Positions 12,252 to 22,692 of a stretch of DNA of 64,000 nucleotides are shown in pieces (within the stretch, counting starts at the first letter, position 1; each line of letters begins with the position of its first letter). This DNA is from Dentipellis sp. KUC8613 (taxonomy: Eukaryota > Basidiomycota > Agaricomycetes > Russulales > Hericiaceae). A program made the translations under genes and the position numbers. The DNA lies in assembly GCA_002286715.1 (NCBI GenBank), contig NSJX01000007.1, positions 540,499 through 604,498 of the forward strand, read 5' to 3'. The notes beneath the pieces are model-generated. The model did not search any database. It saw only the letters and a program-made list of their open reading frames with translations, and was not told the origin of the DNA.

Positions 12252-13837
12252 ATGTCTAACCAGACAGCCGCCCCGCCGACCATTCAGCTCCCCAACTCCC
12301 TCAACCTTCCCCCGCACCTCTCTGCGCACAAGTACTTCTTCGTGTGCACTCTCACGATCCTGGCATGGGACACCATCGTCCTCAGCCCACGGACATGGAG
12401 GCTGCTCAGGTTTGAGGGATGGCCCGTTCTCAAGGCGATGCATATCTTCCTCACATTGTTCCTTCCTATCGAATTTGCCATCGTCGGTGCGTTGTATGAC
12501 CTCCAGTGACCCAAGGACAGCATTTTGATGGCGTCGTTGCTCACCTAGGCGTCGCATTCTTTGACCCCAGCTGGTCCCAGTCGGTGAGTCCTCCTTCATG
12601 CTACGTGCTGCTCATACCGTTTCTAACCCCCCCGTAGATGTGCCAAAAGTTCTATCTCTTCGAGCCGATATGCACTGCTATTATTCTCGCCGTCTGCTCC
12701 AGTGCGTGCTCCCATCAAATTTCCTGACGCACCTGCTGAATCGAGCTGTTGTAGCCATTCACGCCATTAGGATACATGCCATTTACGACAGAAACCGGAC
12801 CATCCTCGCCGGCATGAGTGCACTCGTCGGCATTCAAATTGTAGCTACAGCCATTAGTTGTGCATTCTACCGCTGTGAGTCACCCCATCTGTGTCTCGTT
12901 TTCCGCGGACCCTGACTGGAATTTCCCAGCTGTCCCCCTCCTGTCCGGGCAGGGGTGCATTGCAGGGCCCAAGCACCTCTGGGTCGGCATATACTGGCTG
13001 TCTGCCACCATTGTATACACGGCATCTGTGAGTATGACGTTACCCAATCTACTGACATTTGAACTAACGTGGGTTGTTTATAGTTTGCATTCGCCCTCAT
13101 TCGTTCCATACAATCTCTTGAACTGAAACGCCTGAGCCCATGGAAGCTCATGCTCCGTGACGGCCTCAACCTCTATGCTGTGAGTATCAAGCAAGTGTCA
13201 CTCTCAAATCTTCGTCTCATAGCCCCTCCATCAGGCCATCTGGATCGTCAACATGGTGAACATGCTCTTCTGGTTCATCGAAAAGCCCACCGATGGCGCC
13301 GACCCGATCCGCACCATCGTTACGAGGTACGTGCACCTACTATCAATCATTACGCGCCCCCTGACACGTCTCGTCCAACCCAGCATGGCAGCCGTCATGA
13401 CCACCACCATGACGCAGCGCATCGTCCTCTCCGTGCGCGGACCGCTGTACTCGGGCGGCACCTTCTCCGGCGCGCTCACGAGCGGCACCTCTTCGGGCAC
13501 GCGTCCCGGCACCGCACGCACAGGCCCGAACGGCGCACCGCAGCTCATCTCGCAGATGCACGGCGCGCCGCTGTACACGATCGACGGGATCACGCAGAAG
13601 ACGGAGCGCAGCGAGTGGATCGACGGCAGCGACATCAAGAGCGGCTCCCTGCACGAGGGCGACCTCAAGGAGGCCGCCAGCCTCGACCCCGAGCTCGCGC
13701 GCCCCGGCGCGACGTCCCCCGTGCCCGGCGTCACGCCTGCGCTCAGCGGCCTCGGTGTCAAGATCACCATCGAGCGCGAGATGGCGCTCGACCCGCCCGT
13801 GCCCGAGTCGCAGAAGCCCAAGAAGGGCAAGAAGTGA
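12252..13837 (+). CDS. multi-pass membrane protein, DUF6533-like
   Basis: Eight exons: 12252-12486, 12549-12583, 12638-12701, 12755-12874, 12930-13027, 13084-13179, 13235-13326, 13384-13837 (397 aa). About seven hydrophobic segments lie in the first 270 residues; the first carries YFFVCTLTILAWD, resembling the start of DUF6533 proteins, a large Agaricomycete family of unknown function with a 7-TM-like layout. A basic loop (AIRIHAIYDRNR) follows TM4, as is usual in the family. The C-terminal 130 residues are hydrophilic, Gly/Ser/Thr-rich then Lys-rich (KPKKGKK), presumably cytosolic. Start: first ATG in ccaccATGtct. Function unknown; receptor-like roles are speculation. Confidence 0.8.
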
Positions 13838-15221
13838 GCGCGCGGAGCCCTGTGTGTCGTGTGGTGTGCGTTGTGGTGTTGTGGTGGTGTGCGGTGTGCG
13901 TATCGAGTACTTATCTAGTCTGCTGATCTGGCCGGCATCTGCTTTCCTTCACGGTGTTGTGATCTCTGTAGTCGTTTGGTGACCCATCTGTACCTTGATG
14001 TCCTTCAAGCTTCACTTCTTGCATCGTGGTGGAGATGTCCTCTGCCGCCTTGGATAGCGGGGTATACGTATTCCCGTGCTGTAATTTATGTTATTTTGGA
14101 GGGTTGTACAACGTCTGTCTGGATTGATATTCCTCGACTGGCGTGAGATCGGCTGCGGGTGCGCGTAAAGAGTGCTTAGCTATAGGCTTAGACTCGCAGT
14201 GTCACCCTGGTATGTAAGACTCTAGACTTCTCAAGCCTAAGCACGGCAACTGTGGGGAACACTTTCACTGCTTGTCAATAAGGAGACACGAAGGTGACAG
14301 CCAAGGTCACCGGTCCTTCGATCCATTAACGTTTTGCTCCAGGCAATTACGGCCGAAGCCATGGCACACCCCACGCCCGCCTCGGCATTCGACAGACACC
14401 GAATGCACATTCCAGTCATATCCGCCTGCCTTCTGAACTGCACAGGCCCCGTGCAGACTCCGCCTAGACCGCACACAATCGGGGGTGCGTCCTGCACCAG
14501 ACGTCCAGAAGACATGCACACGGAGAGGCCAACGACGGGCTAGCCGCCCACCGGCCCATACACACGCTCAGGCGTCTGGGCAGCCCCTATGTCCGCGCCG
14601 TCAGCTGCACAGAGCCCGAGTGCGGTGTGACTGCAAGCCGCGTAGCGATCTGCGGTATCGAGGAGTCAGTGGGTAGGGCACGTAGTCATCGGGCCGTGCA
14701 CCAGATGGGCTTAGTGCGGAATGTTTTGCAAACGAGCAGGGGGGCGCACTCGGCATGCGCAGGTGGCAGACACGTTGTAGGTCCGTGCAAGGCAAGGACG
14801 GAAACAGTGTGCGATCCGAAGGAGAGATGGCCGAGAATCCAGGGGGCTTATCTGAAGATCTAAAAGCGCTCAGCGAGGAACGGAGCATGGCTCGGATAAC
14901 TACCCGTGTTTCCGTGAACCTGAAAAGTAGTAAACGGAATAAACGAACTATGCTCCGCTTCAATACCTGAAAGGCAAAACGGAGCATAAGTAATTGGCCG
15001 GAAAGGCGACTCACCAGATCGTGCGCACGCAGAGGCCTGACGGGTGAGGTGGAAAGCAAAGAAAAATGCCAATGCCATATTTTTGTGTGAGGCGCATGCA
15101 GTCATAGCGGATAAAAAAACAGTAGAGCATGCGGGGACCATACGCCACCTATGTAGCCGCACCCTGTCCCATGGTGAGGACAGGGTGGGTGCGCAAGCGG
15201 GCCATAACAGATGCCAGGCGC
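13838..15221. other. convergent intergenic region with GT-rich tract
   Basis: Between the 3' ends of the membrane protein (+) and RPS19 (-). A GT-rich low-complexity tract occupies 13850-13903, directly after the stop codon. The rest (for example 14627-14970) has short frames with no recognisable product. No gene supported. Confidence 0.55.
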
Positions 15222-15804
15222 TTACTCCTCATCCTCCTCCTCCTCGGCCTCCTCATCCTCATCTTCCTCCTCCTCCCGCTCAGCCTCGACGACGGCGGTC
15301 GCAATCCGGTCGAGATCACGCTGGCCGTCCTGGCTGATCCGCCTGCCACCGTTTGCCGACTTCTCGAGGACACCGATCTTCTCGAGCGACTGGCAGATTT
15401 TGCGCTGGACGGAGCCAGACGCGTCGCCGTGGTGCGAGGGGCGGTTGCCGCGCCTGTTGCTGCCGCCGTGGAGCTTCGTCAGGGCGCCGATACCGACGTC
15501 CTTGCGGAGGTAGATGTGCCTTGCAACGGCAGCTGTTTATTGGGCATTAAGTACTGAAATGCGAGAGTTCTGTGAGGGCGAGACGGACCTGCGCGGACAT
15601 AGTACCAGTCAGGGTCATAGGGGGCGAGCTCCTTGTACGCGCCGGTCTTCACAATGTCGACCCAGGTGGGGACCTCGAGCTTGCCGGAGCGCTTAAGGTG
15701 GGAGGAGTATGCGGCAATGAAAGCCTCCGCGCTAAGGACGTTGAGCACGACGAGCAGCACGACGGCAGCAAGAGAGCATACCTGATATCACGTACACCCG
15801 GCAT
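15222..15804 (-). CDS. RPS19: 40S ribosomal protein S19 (eS19)
   Basis: Small-subunit ribosomal protein needed for 18S rRNA maturation. Exons 15804-15782, 15731-15589, 15532-15222 (158 aa). Family signature seen across the full length: [19 protein letters not shown], then [44 protein letters not shown] and [16 protein letters not shown]. The first coding exon is only 23 nt, typical of fungal ribosomal protein genes where a promoter-proximal intron aids expression. Unusually, residues 139-158 form an almost purely Glu/Asp tail encoded by GAG/GAT repeats. The ATG at 15804 starts MPGVRDIS. Confidence 0.96.
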
Positions 15805-16394
15805 TTTGAATAAGAGAAAGATTACCTTGAAGAGTGAGCGCGGTGAACGGCGGGCGCGACGACGAGGGCGTAGTATGGAGTGGTGGGGGGATTAGAGTTC
15901 AGAATTAAGTTCAGAGCCAGACGCCACATCTGTGCAGTTTTCGCTTACATCAGCAGGTAGATGGTCCGACTGAGAGACGCTCGTGTCGGCGTGCGAGGCG
16001 GAGACGCGCGGGGCAGAACGTGCTGATTCTTTGCGGATTCTTTGCTGATTCTTGCCTTGATACTGGGCTATTCTGAGCACCATGTCCGCCAGATAACAGG
16101 CCAGTTTTCTGCATAAACACCCCCTTACTGGCGAGCGCGAAGCAAACTCGTGGCCGTGGTCTTTAATTTCGGGGGTCCATTCCTTGCCTCGGCCCTGCGA
16201 GGCTGTTGACGGGTCCTGCGCCGACCGTATATTACGGCGTCGAAGGAGGGTGGATTGATAGCTGACCAGGCCAAAGCGTGCTCGCCATACACGACAACGA
16301 CTGCGTCTATTCCGGCTTTCCCACGGCGCGGAGGCCAGGCAATATCCTTCCGTCACTTGGACAGTTCTCCTCCACCTTTATCTACTCCAGCTCC
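15805..16394. other. divergent promoter region of RPS19 and F-box gene
   Basis: 590 bp between two divergently read genes. The + strand frame of the F-box ORF stays open back to an ATG at 16278, so the F-box protein could start 39 residues earlier. C/T-rich stretches occur at 16320-16390. No further gene seen. Confidence 0.6.
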
Positions 16395-18074
16395 ATGTCC
16401 TCTCCTCTTTCCCCGCAATTACGCCCCCTTCACGACCCCGACTCTCCCCGTCTTGCCCCCATGGACCGCCTCCCCGTCGAACTCCTCATCGAAATTTTCA
16501 CCTACTGCGCGCACGCAGCCGCGAAAAACCCGCTGACGCTCGGGATGGTCTGTCGGCGCTGGAAAACAATAGTAGAAAGCTCCCCACATATGTTCCAGCT
16601 GGTGGTGCTCGACGAGTCGGACCGTTTATACACGCTGAACCACGTCGCGCAGGCGTGCCTGGAACGGTCGAAGAAGCTCGAAATTGACGTCGACCTTCAC
16701 ATCCAGTCCCGCGACCATCTTCTTCCACTGCTCTCTCCCTTCTTATCATCATTACATCGCTGGCGTTCTTTCAGACTTTCCGGATTCCGCTATGAATATG
16801 TCGATTTCGAACACTTATGGCACGAGCCCAACGGCGACCCCAAGCTCGAGCAGCTTGACATCAATGTTGTCGATCCCGACGAAATCGACAGCATTGCGGA
16901 CCAGATCCAACAGTACAGCAACGGTGTTACGCAGGGCGGCACCTTCAGGCCGTACACCACATCTCTCAGCTCGAACCTCCTTTCCATGGACGTCATCATG
17001 TCCAAGCTTCCTGCTCCGAGGTTCCTTGCACCTCTTCGCTTCGTGTCTCTGTTCATCTGTGAAGGTTCTCTGACACTCAACATTCATCCAGCCGATCTTC
17101 TCCACTTCCTTACCGCATGCCCCGAGCTCGAATACTTCTCATTCAACGGCTTGATGGCCGAGGTAAAATTCTCCCCGGATGATTTGCAGCATCCTCCGCC
17201 CCTCGTTCGCCTTCTACACCTTCGCTCCTTGGTTCTCCACAGCACTCTTTCTGCTCGCATCATTCTTTCCCATCTATACACTCCCGAGCTTCGAGAGCTT
17301 TACCTCGAGCATCTGAACGTCGATTTCAAGTTTCCCGTGCATAATCCCTACCTATCCCATAGACCCCGCTCTGCCCCTCAACCACAAACCTCCTCAGACA
17401 CTCGCCAACCCGACATCGTCACACACCCCAGTTTCCTCGCATCACCCTTTAACTACAACCTGCCTTCCATGCTGTTCTGCGACACATATTACAACGAAAC
17501 GCCTTACGAAATGGAAGACGGGGATAGTGACGATGAATGTCTGGACTATTCACAGTCGCCGTACAGTGACCACGCAACAGGCATGGGGATCCGGAGCCTC
17601 ATCAGCCGGTCCAATCCGCCATTACGCGTGCTCGAGATGGACTACGCTGACATGCGCACAAAAGACTTCCGCTGGCTATTCGCCAACGTGCGCGGGCTCG
17701 AGGACTTTCGCATCGTCGCGTCGGACATGGCGGATCGCGTCATTAGCCTGCTCGCGCCGCAATTCGTCCCTCGGAGGTCCGATCATCCCAAGGACCTTCC
17801 TACAGTGAACTGCATCGATGGCAGGCGGTATGTGGAGGAGCTCGTGCTGCCTCATCTAAAGAGCTTGGAGCTCTTCAACTGCCAGCGGCTGAGCGGCGCG
17901 GCGATCGTGGATGCAATTTCGCGACGCGCTGCGATGTCCGACGGTCTGGCTCAAAGCGGGATTGATGTTTACAGTCCCTTGGAGGACATCGCGGTTGTGC
18001 AGTGCTCCCAGTTCGATGCATATCATGCCGCAGAACTGGCAGGAGCGCTTGGGGAGCGGTTGCGGCTTCAATAA
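16395..18074 (+). CDS. F-box protein with LRR-like C-terminal region
   Basis: Likely SCF ubiquitin-ligase adaptor. Single exon, 559 aa from ATG 16395; an in-frame ATG at 16278 would add 39 residues with low-complexity content, and I prefer 16395 because the F-box begins shortly after it. F-box at about 23-60: MDRLPVELLIEIFTYC followed by LGMVCRRWKTIVESSPHMF. The remainder shows spaced leucine-rich segments ending in ..LVLPHLKSLELFNCQRL, as in the very large family of Agaricomycete F-box/LRR-like proteins. An acidic patch (EDGDSDDECLD) lies near residue 380. Substrate unknown. Lack of introns contrasts with its neighbours but is common in this family. Confidence 0.85.
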   Translation: MSSPLSPQLRPLHDPDSPRLAPMDRLPVELLIEIFTYCAHAAAKNPLTLGMVCRRWKTIVESSPHMFQLVVLDESDRLYTLNHVAQACLERSKKLEIDVDLHIQSRDHLLPLLSPFLSSLHRWRSFRLSGFRYEYVDFEHLWHEPNGDPKLEQLDINVVDPDEIDSIADQIQQYSNGVTQGGTFRPYTTSLSSNLLSMDVIMSKLPAPRFLAPLRFVSLFICEGSLTLNIHPADLLHFLTACPELEYFSFNGLMAEVKFSPDDLQHPPPLVRLLHLRSLVLHSTLSARIILSHLYTPELRELYLEHLNVDFKFPVHNPYLSHRPRSAPQPQTSSDTRQPDIVTHPSFLASPFNYNLPSMLFCDTYYNETPYEMEDGDSDDECLDYSQSPYSDHATGMGIRSLISRSNPPLRVLEMDYADMRTKDFRWLFANVRGLEDFRIVASDMADRVISLLAPQFVPRRSDHPKDLPTVNCIDGRRYVEELVLPHLKSLELFNCQRLSGAAIVDAISRRAAMSDGLAQSGIDVYSPLEDIAVVQCSQFDAYHAAELAGALGERLRLQ

Positions 18075-18901
18075 TAGCGAATAATAATGTGTAATTTGGT
18101 GCGTCTTTCCCCCTGCCTTCCGATGTTGCGCGCTCGCTCACGTGGATTTCTGCAGCTATACGCCTCGTATTTTGGAACCAGTAAAGCTCTATGTACCAGT
18201 ACTGTACTCACTCTTCGTATTCTCTCATGTTCTGTATCGTTTTCGACATTTGCTTTTTGGACTTACTGCATTATATTTGCAAAAGGATCGTGCGCATCCC
18301 TCTCTGTTACATACTGCATAAATACGGCTGTACAACAGACAGTCTCGGTTTCATCATACTGTAAAGCATGCGGTTTTCGTGGGGAGAGAAATTACTGATC
18401 GATTTTATATACAGTTTCAGCAGAGGACGATCTCTCTGTTTATGGTCAAAAAATAGCTTCGGGTACATATACGCCATCCCCATCCATTTGTTTTGTTTAC
18501 GCTTCAAATCACCAGAAACTATCGCAGCAGTCTCTCCAGGCCAGACAATTGCTGCCTACAGCAGAAGTGCCGGAGCCGGGTTTAACTAACGAGAACCTGA
18601 AGGCCATCGCAACTTGGAACGCCCCTTCAGAGTTTGGTATCTAAATGTCTCAAGAGTTAGTGGTGCGCGCAGTCCTCCGTACACTTTCCATTGACAGCAG
18701 CATCATTTTAAAAGTACCTGATGCTACCTCGTGCACCACATGAGCACCCAATAGGGCGCACGCGCACGGCGGCAATACCTGTTGACTCGACTTGCGAATA
18801 TATAGCGGCGTCACTAGAGGCGCCGTAGATAGCTTGCCCCGCCCTCGTCGATACCCTCGGCCCCACCCGACCACAACATCCATATCCCCACACCCTCTAT
18901 A
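18075..18901. other. intergenic region, no gene recognised
   Basis: AT-richer than its surroundings, between the F-box gene and the GNAT array. A TATA-like atatatag at 18799-18806 lies about 100 bp upstream of GNAT1. No coding signal seen. Confidence 0.6.
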
Positions 18902-19536
18902 ATGTCAGTACCCAAATTCGAATCGGCCCGCCTCGCATACCGCGGCTTCCGAAAATCAGACCTCGACCAGATGTACGAGATGTTCAGCGACCCGGAGGTG
19001 CAGCTCGGCGCGATGATCGACGGCGCGTTCCCGCGCTCGGACGCATTCAAGGAGAAGATGGCGGGCTGGACAAATTGCGCGCTCTTCTCCATCGTGCTGG
19101 AGAAGGACACGGATAAGTGGGTCGGGATCGCGTCGCTTCGAGTGGAGCTGCCGAAGGACCGCGAGGGCGAGGCGGCGATCACGCTGAGGCGCGAGTTCTG
19201 GGGTAAGGGCTATGGGACGGAGGCGACGCGGTGGCTGGTCGACCAGGCGTTCAAAACGCTGAACTTGCATCGGGTGTCGCTTGGTGTATTTGGGTCCAAC
19301 CCAAGGGCGCTCGCAACGTACAAGAAATCGTGAGTTGGCAGGTACCGTGCCGAGGTCGAGTTCCGGTGCTGATGCCTGTGCGCAGAGGTTTCGTTGAAGA
19401 GGGCAGAAAGCGGAAAGGCACATTCGTCCAGGGGAAATGGGAGGACCTGATACTCATGGGCATCCTGGATGAAGAATATTGGGCCGGACAGGAGGAAAAG
19501 AACGGCGTTAGTGAGGGAAAGGCGCCTATTGCATGA
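18902..19536 (+). CDS. GNAT acetyltransferase (RimJ/RimL-like), array copy 1
   Basis: Acetyl-CoA-dependent N-acetyltransferase, substrate unknown. Exons 18902-19329 and 19386-19536 (192 aa). A RimJ/RimL-like GNAT fold spans about 7-165: an N-terminal strand ARLAYRGFRKSDLD, the acetyl-CoA-binding motif WGKGYGTEA, then LHRVSLGVFGSNPRALATYKK. The single intron sits in phase 2 right after the AxYKK motif, as in every other copy. It is the most divergent copy (longer C-terminus ending GVSEGKAPIA), so probably an older member. First gene of the + strand array. Confidence 0.9.
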
Positions 19537-19921
19537 ACAGCTTGATACGATGTTATAAAATTGTATCACGCGGGATGTTGACATCCATGGGTACCGTATT
19601 CCCCGTCACTGGCGGCTGCAAGGGTCGAATCAGGTAATGCAGGGATGAGACGTGCCTTGATCACTAGACCACTGCGCACTGGGCGTAGTAAGCCAGCCGG
19701 TACATATCGCTCCTGGTTGGCCGTTAGTGTTTGGTTGTATATTGTGCGATCATATACATATGCATACAAGCATGGACACATGCAGATAATCAATACGCAG
19801 TCTGCGCAGCGAGGAACTTCGACGACCATACGCAAATGAGGTACCGATTTTGGCGTCAGTTTCCTCATGGCGATGCGCCGATCGTCCTTCCGGTCAGCGC
19901 TACAGTGATATCAGTTCTGCA

Positions 19922-19928
19922 TATAAAA
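19922..19928 (+). promoter_or_regulatory. TATA-like box of GNAT copy 2
   Basis: TATAAAA, 80 bp upstream of the ATG at 20002. Similar boxes precede most copies of the array. Confidence 0.5.
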
Positions 19929-20105
19929 GCCGCCATAAGTTTGAAAGACAGAGCACATACGCAGCCGCCATTAAGTTACCCTCTCGAGTTGCTGCATCAT
20001 CATGTTCGAGACGCCCCGCCTCATCCTCCGCGAATGGCGCGAATCCGACGAAGACTCTGTCCTAGCTGCATTCAACACCCACAGCGTCATGCTCACGGGC
20101 AAAGG

Positions 20106-20107
20106 TA
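20106..20107. repeat. left TA target-site duplication
   Basis: TA directly before the left terminal inverted repeat; the matching copy is at 22038-22039. One TA belongs to the original GNAT coding sequence. Confidence 0.8.
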
Positions 20108-20127
20108 CATCAGTAAAAGTGGCAGTC

Positions 20128-20185
20128 CCTGAAGGTCCTGACGGTCCTGAAGGACCCTTTCAGGACTGTCAGGACCTGCAGGTCT
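20128..20185. repeat. left subterminal repeat cluster of the transposon
   Basis: Contains repeated GTCCTGA / CCTGAAGG / TCAGGAC units in both orientations, forming imperfect palindromes; mirrored by the right subterminal cluster. Such arrays usually bind transposase (family knowledge). Confidence 0.75.
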
Positions 20186-21178
20186 CAGATCGACTGGCTT
20201 CAAAGAATTATGATTTTGTGAATCTGAAGTAGTTACAAAAACGAGCCGAGTACTATGTAAATAATAATACAATCTCAGCTCTATCAACGAACGACGGTAC
20301 CTGTTGTATCGCATGCAAATGCACGAGGGCATCCCACGCGCTTTCTCTCTAGGCGCACCATTACCCCTGCTGCGCTCCCTGCTCCTACTGCAAATCCTTT
20401 CCGAGGGAGACCATAGTGCCATCACATTGAATGACCTGCTCGTCTCCATGTCCGTGGGAGGCGGTAGCCGCCAGCAGACGCACATAGCGAAAACCACATA
20501 TGCTGATATGTATACGTGCCCGTGCTCGTAGGCATACACAATATGTGAGACTCGTCAGTGAACTGTGCATCAGCCATGTTCGCAGCGCAGCGGCTGCCGA
20601 AAGACTTGAGCGGGAAGAGCGGAAGTAAGTGTGGCACACTGGCAACTCGAAAACTTACATGTACTCACAACGGCACGAATTGATGGCTTGCTAATGGAGA
20701 AAGCTGTGAATATCAAACGGATACCTACAATTTCCGGCTGCAGGATATCCGGTGCTCCAAGCGCGAAGCTTGAAGCTCAAGAAGCAGCCTCGATGTGAGT
20801 ACAGTATGTCGAGGATTTGAAGTTGTTGTACTTACTGGCGAGCAAACCCGAGGTGCGTGACGTAATCCAGAATCTTTGTGGCTGACGACGGCTGTACAGA
20901 ACCAACTCGGCGTCCCATTGGCTAGCAAATGTAGTCAGCGACTCGGCACCGCGTCGAAGTCGTTCTGCCCTTCAATTTCCTCGGCCGTACATCGAGCACA
21001 CCCTTCAGTCAATCGAACAACAACCCAGGAGCAAGCGAGGGTGGTACCAGGTATATAAATATCATGCTACAACTTCATACTTATTGAAACCAGTGACATT
21101 GAACTATCTATCGCGCCAGGAGAACCGCAAGGCTCGCACGATCAAGGGTAATTTGCGGCGCAAGAAGCCTACAGCCCG

Positions 21179-21691
21179 TGCTGCGGATGCGTACCGCAGG
21201 TCGAGTCGGGGAAAAGTGATGCACTCATGTTGGTCGGCAGCGAGTGGACCTTCGACGACGCAGTGATCAAAACTTTGCAATGCACGGACTGCGAGGGCGG
21301 ATCGCAGGCGGGAGGTCCAGCAACATCAAGCATAGAGGTGGGCTTGCGGCTGGGCGCTGGGGCGGAGAGTGGGAGGGCGATTGCATGGGTGGTGCGCGCG
21401 AACCACCTTCCTACGCGCACCGAGTGCTGCGCGCTGTAACGGTTCCGCTCGACGTCGTGCGATGTGCTCGTGCTCGTGCTGATCACGCTCCCCCTCATGT
21501 TCCTTGCGTTCTGGATTGGGTTCAGGCTCGTTCCAGGGCCGGACATCCGCGCAGCAGGTCGCGACCAGTCCCTGTTCGTCACGCGATCGAGCACCTCAAC
21601 ACGTAGCTGGAGCGACGCGAAGCCTGAGCATAGATGTACGTGCTCATTTTATTTGTTCACCCTTTATTTTTCGTTTGCACCATTGTTTTGA
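21179..21691 (+). pseudogene. gene-like fragment inside the transposon (possible captured host sequence)
   Basis: One frame reads for about 85 codons (Cys-bearing part with SEWTFDDAVIKTLQCTDCEGG-like sequence), meets a TAA at 21437-21439, then continues in the same frame into a clear hydrophobic segment (VLVLVLITLPLMFLAFWIG) followed by a hydrophilic tail. The layout resembles a membrane protein broken by one stop codon or an unrecognised intron. I do not recognise the family; similarity to a host gene is a hypothesis. Confidence 0.3.
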
Positions 21692-21879
21692 TCCGCATCG
21701 ACGACCGGGCCTGCAGAACCTGATCACCACATGGCCCATCCATCCCTGTGGTCGCGCTCGCCGGTAATCATGACATTTCTGTTGCTTTGGGAGACTGCCA
21801 GCACGTCAGGAGAAGTGTAGATAATTATATTGTAGGATATTGTCCGTGAAATATAGCAATTGAGCATATAAATTTTGTC

Positions 21880-22027
21880 TGCAGCCTGAAGCCTGCAGCC
21901 CTGTCATCCTGAAGCTGTTTTTTCGAGTTTCCTGACAGCACACTTTCGATGTCCTGACACCTGAAGCCCTGAACGTCCTGAGAGGTCCTGAGAGGTCCTG
22001 TGGCAGGCCCTTCAGACGATTACGTGG
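21880..22027. repeat. right subterminal repeat cluster of the transposon
   Basis: Dense CCTGA units (cctgaagcctgcagcc, gtcctgagaggtcctgagag and related), in the inverse sense of the left cluster. Ends directly at the right terminal inverted repeat. Confidence 0.75.
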
Positions 22028-22037
22028 TTTACTGATG

Positions 22038-22039
22038 TA
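22038..22039. repeat. right TA target-site duplication
   Basis: TA directly after the right terminal inverted repeat, before GCTACATC of the GNAT coding sequence. Confidence 0.8.
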
Positions 22040-22629
22040 GCTACATCGTCCCGTGCACCAAGGATAAATTCCGGGAATTCTGGTCGAAGCTCGTGAAAAA
22101 CTGCCTGATGATGGTGGTGGCCGAGGAAAAGGAGACCGGGAAATATGTGGGGAACACATCCCTGCGTGGGGTGGATCCGAAAAACCGGGATGCGGATGTC
22201 GGCCTCATGATTGATCAGGAATTCCAAGGCAAGGGATACGGGACGGAGATCATGAAGTGGTTGGTGGAGTACGCGTTCAAAGGGCTTGGGCTGCATAGAT
22301 TGTCGTTGAGTGTATATGGCAATAACCCCGCGGGAATAGCGCTGTACAAAAAGACGTGAGTTCATCCCAATTTGACTGTGAGACGATTTCTAAACGTCTG
22401 TTTCCAGAGGCTTTATCCAAGAAGGAGTAAAGAGAGAGGCTCTTTGGATCGACGGGGGATGGGTTGACGAGATAGAGATGGGTATAGTGGATAGAGAATT
22501 CTGGGCAGCACAGAAGGCCGCAATACCATAGATACCCTCCATCACTTCTGATTAAAGTCGACCATTCAAATTTCATGTTCGATTGAGACAGCGGGGAAGA
22601 TGTGGCAGCTGAGCTTTGCGCGGAGGGAT

Positions 22630-22692
22630 CTTGGGATTTTGAAGCGGCACGCCGGGCAAGAGCAGAAAAACGGGGTTAATGAGGACGAGGAA
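22630..22692 (+). pseudogene. relic of a GNAT 3' exon
   Basis: Translates as LGILKR.HAGQEQKNGVNE, closely matching the last part of GNAT copy 1 (MGILDEEYWAGQEEKNGVSE). It lies about 100 bp after the stop of copy 2 with no complete gene around it. Most simply the remnant of a former array member deleted or overwritten by unequal exchange. Confidence 0.6.

Larger units (their letters stand above)
20108..22037. mobile_element. non-autonomous TIR DNA transposon inserted in GNAT copy 2
   Basis: 1,930 bp element bounded by perfect 10-bp terminal inverted repeats CATCAGTAAA (20108-20117) and TTTACTGATG (22028-22037), flanked by TA duplications. TA duplication fits Tc1/mariner/pogo-type elements, but the short TIR alone does not settle the superfamily. 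Both ends carry dense subterminal TCAGGAC/CCTGA-type motifs. No frame longer than about 150 residues and no DDE transposase motif is seen, so it would depend on a transposase elsewhere. It contains gene-like sequence near 21.2-21.7 kb that may be captured host DNA. Insertion boundaries are certain from the interrupted gene; the classification is inference. Confidence 0.85.
20002..22531 (+). pseudogene. GNAT acetyltransferase copy 2, split by a 1.93 kb transposon
   Basis: First part of exon 1 at 20002-20107, rest of exon 1 at 22040-22355, exon 2 at 22408-22531. The first part (MFETPRLILREWRESDED...) runs into the inserted element; after the element the gene resumes with YIVPCTKDKF. Ignoring the insertion and one TA copy, exon 1 is 422 nt, exactly the length in copies 3-6, and its frame stays open to a 181-residue product most like copy 3 (both have YGNNPAGIALYKKT). 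The acetyl-CoA motif QGKGYGTE and the phase-2 intron are intact. No other disabling mutation is seen, so the insertion appears recent. As it stands the gene should give only a short truncated protein. Confidence 0.9.

Noticed and set aside
13150..13926. 258-codon Arg/His-rich + frame
   Set aside because: Out-of-frame shadow over the last exons of the DUF6533-like gene, biased composition.
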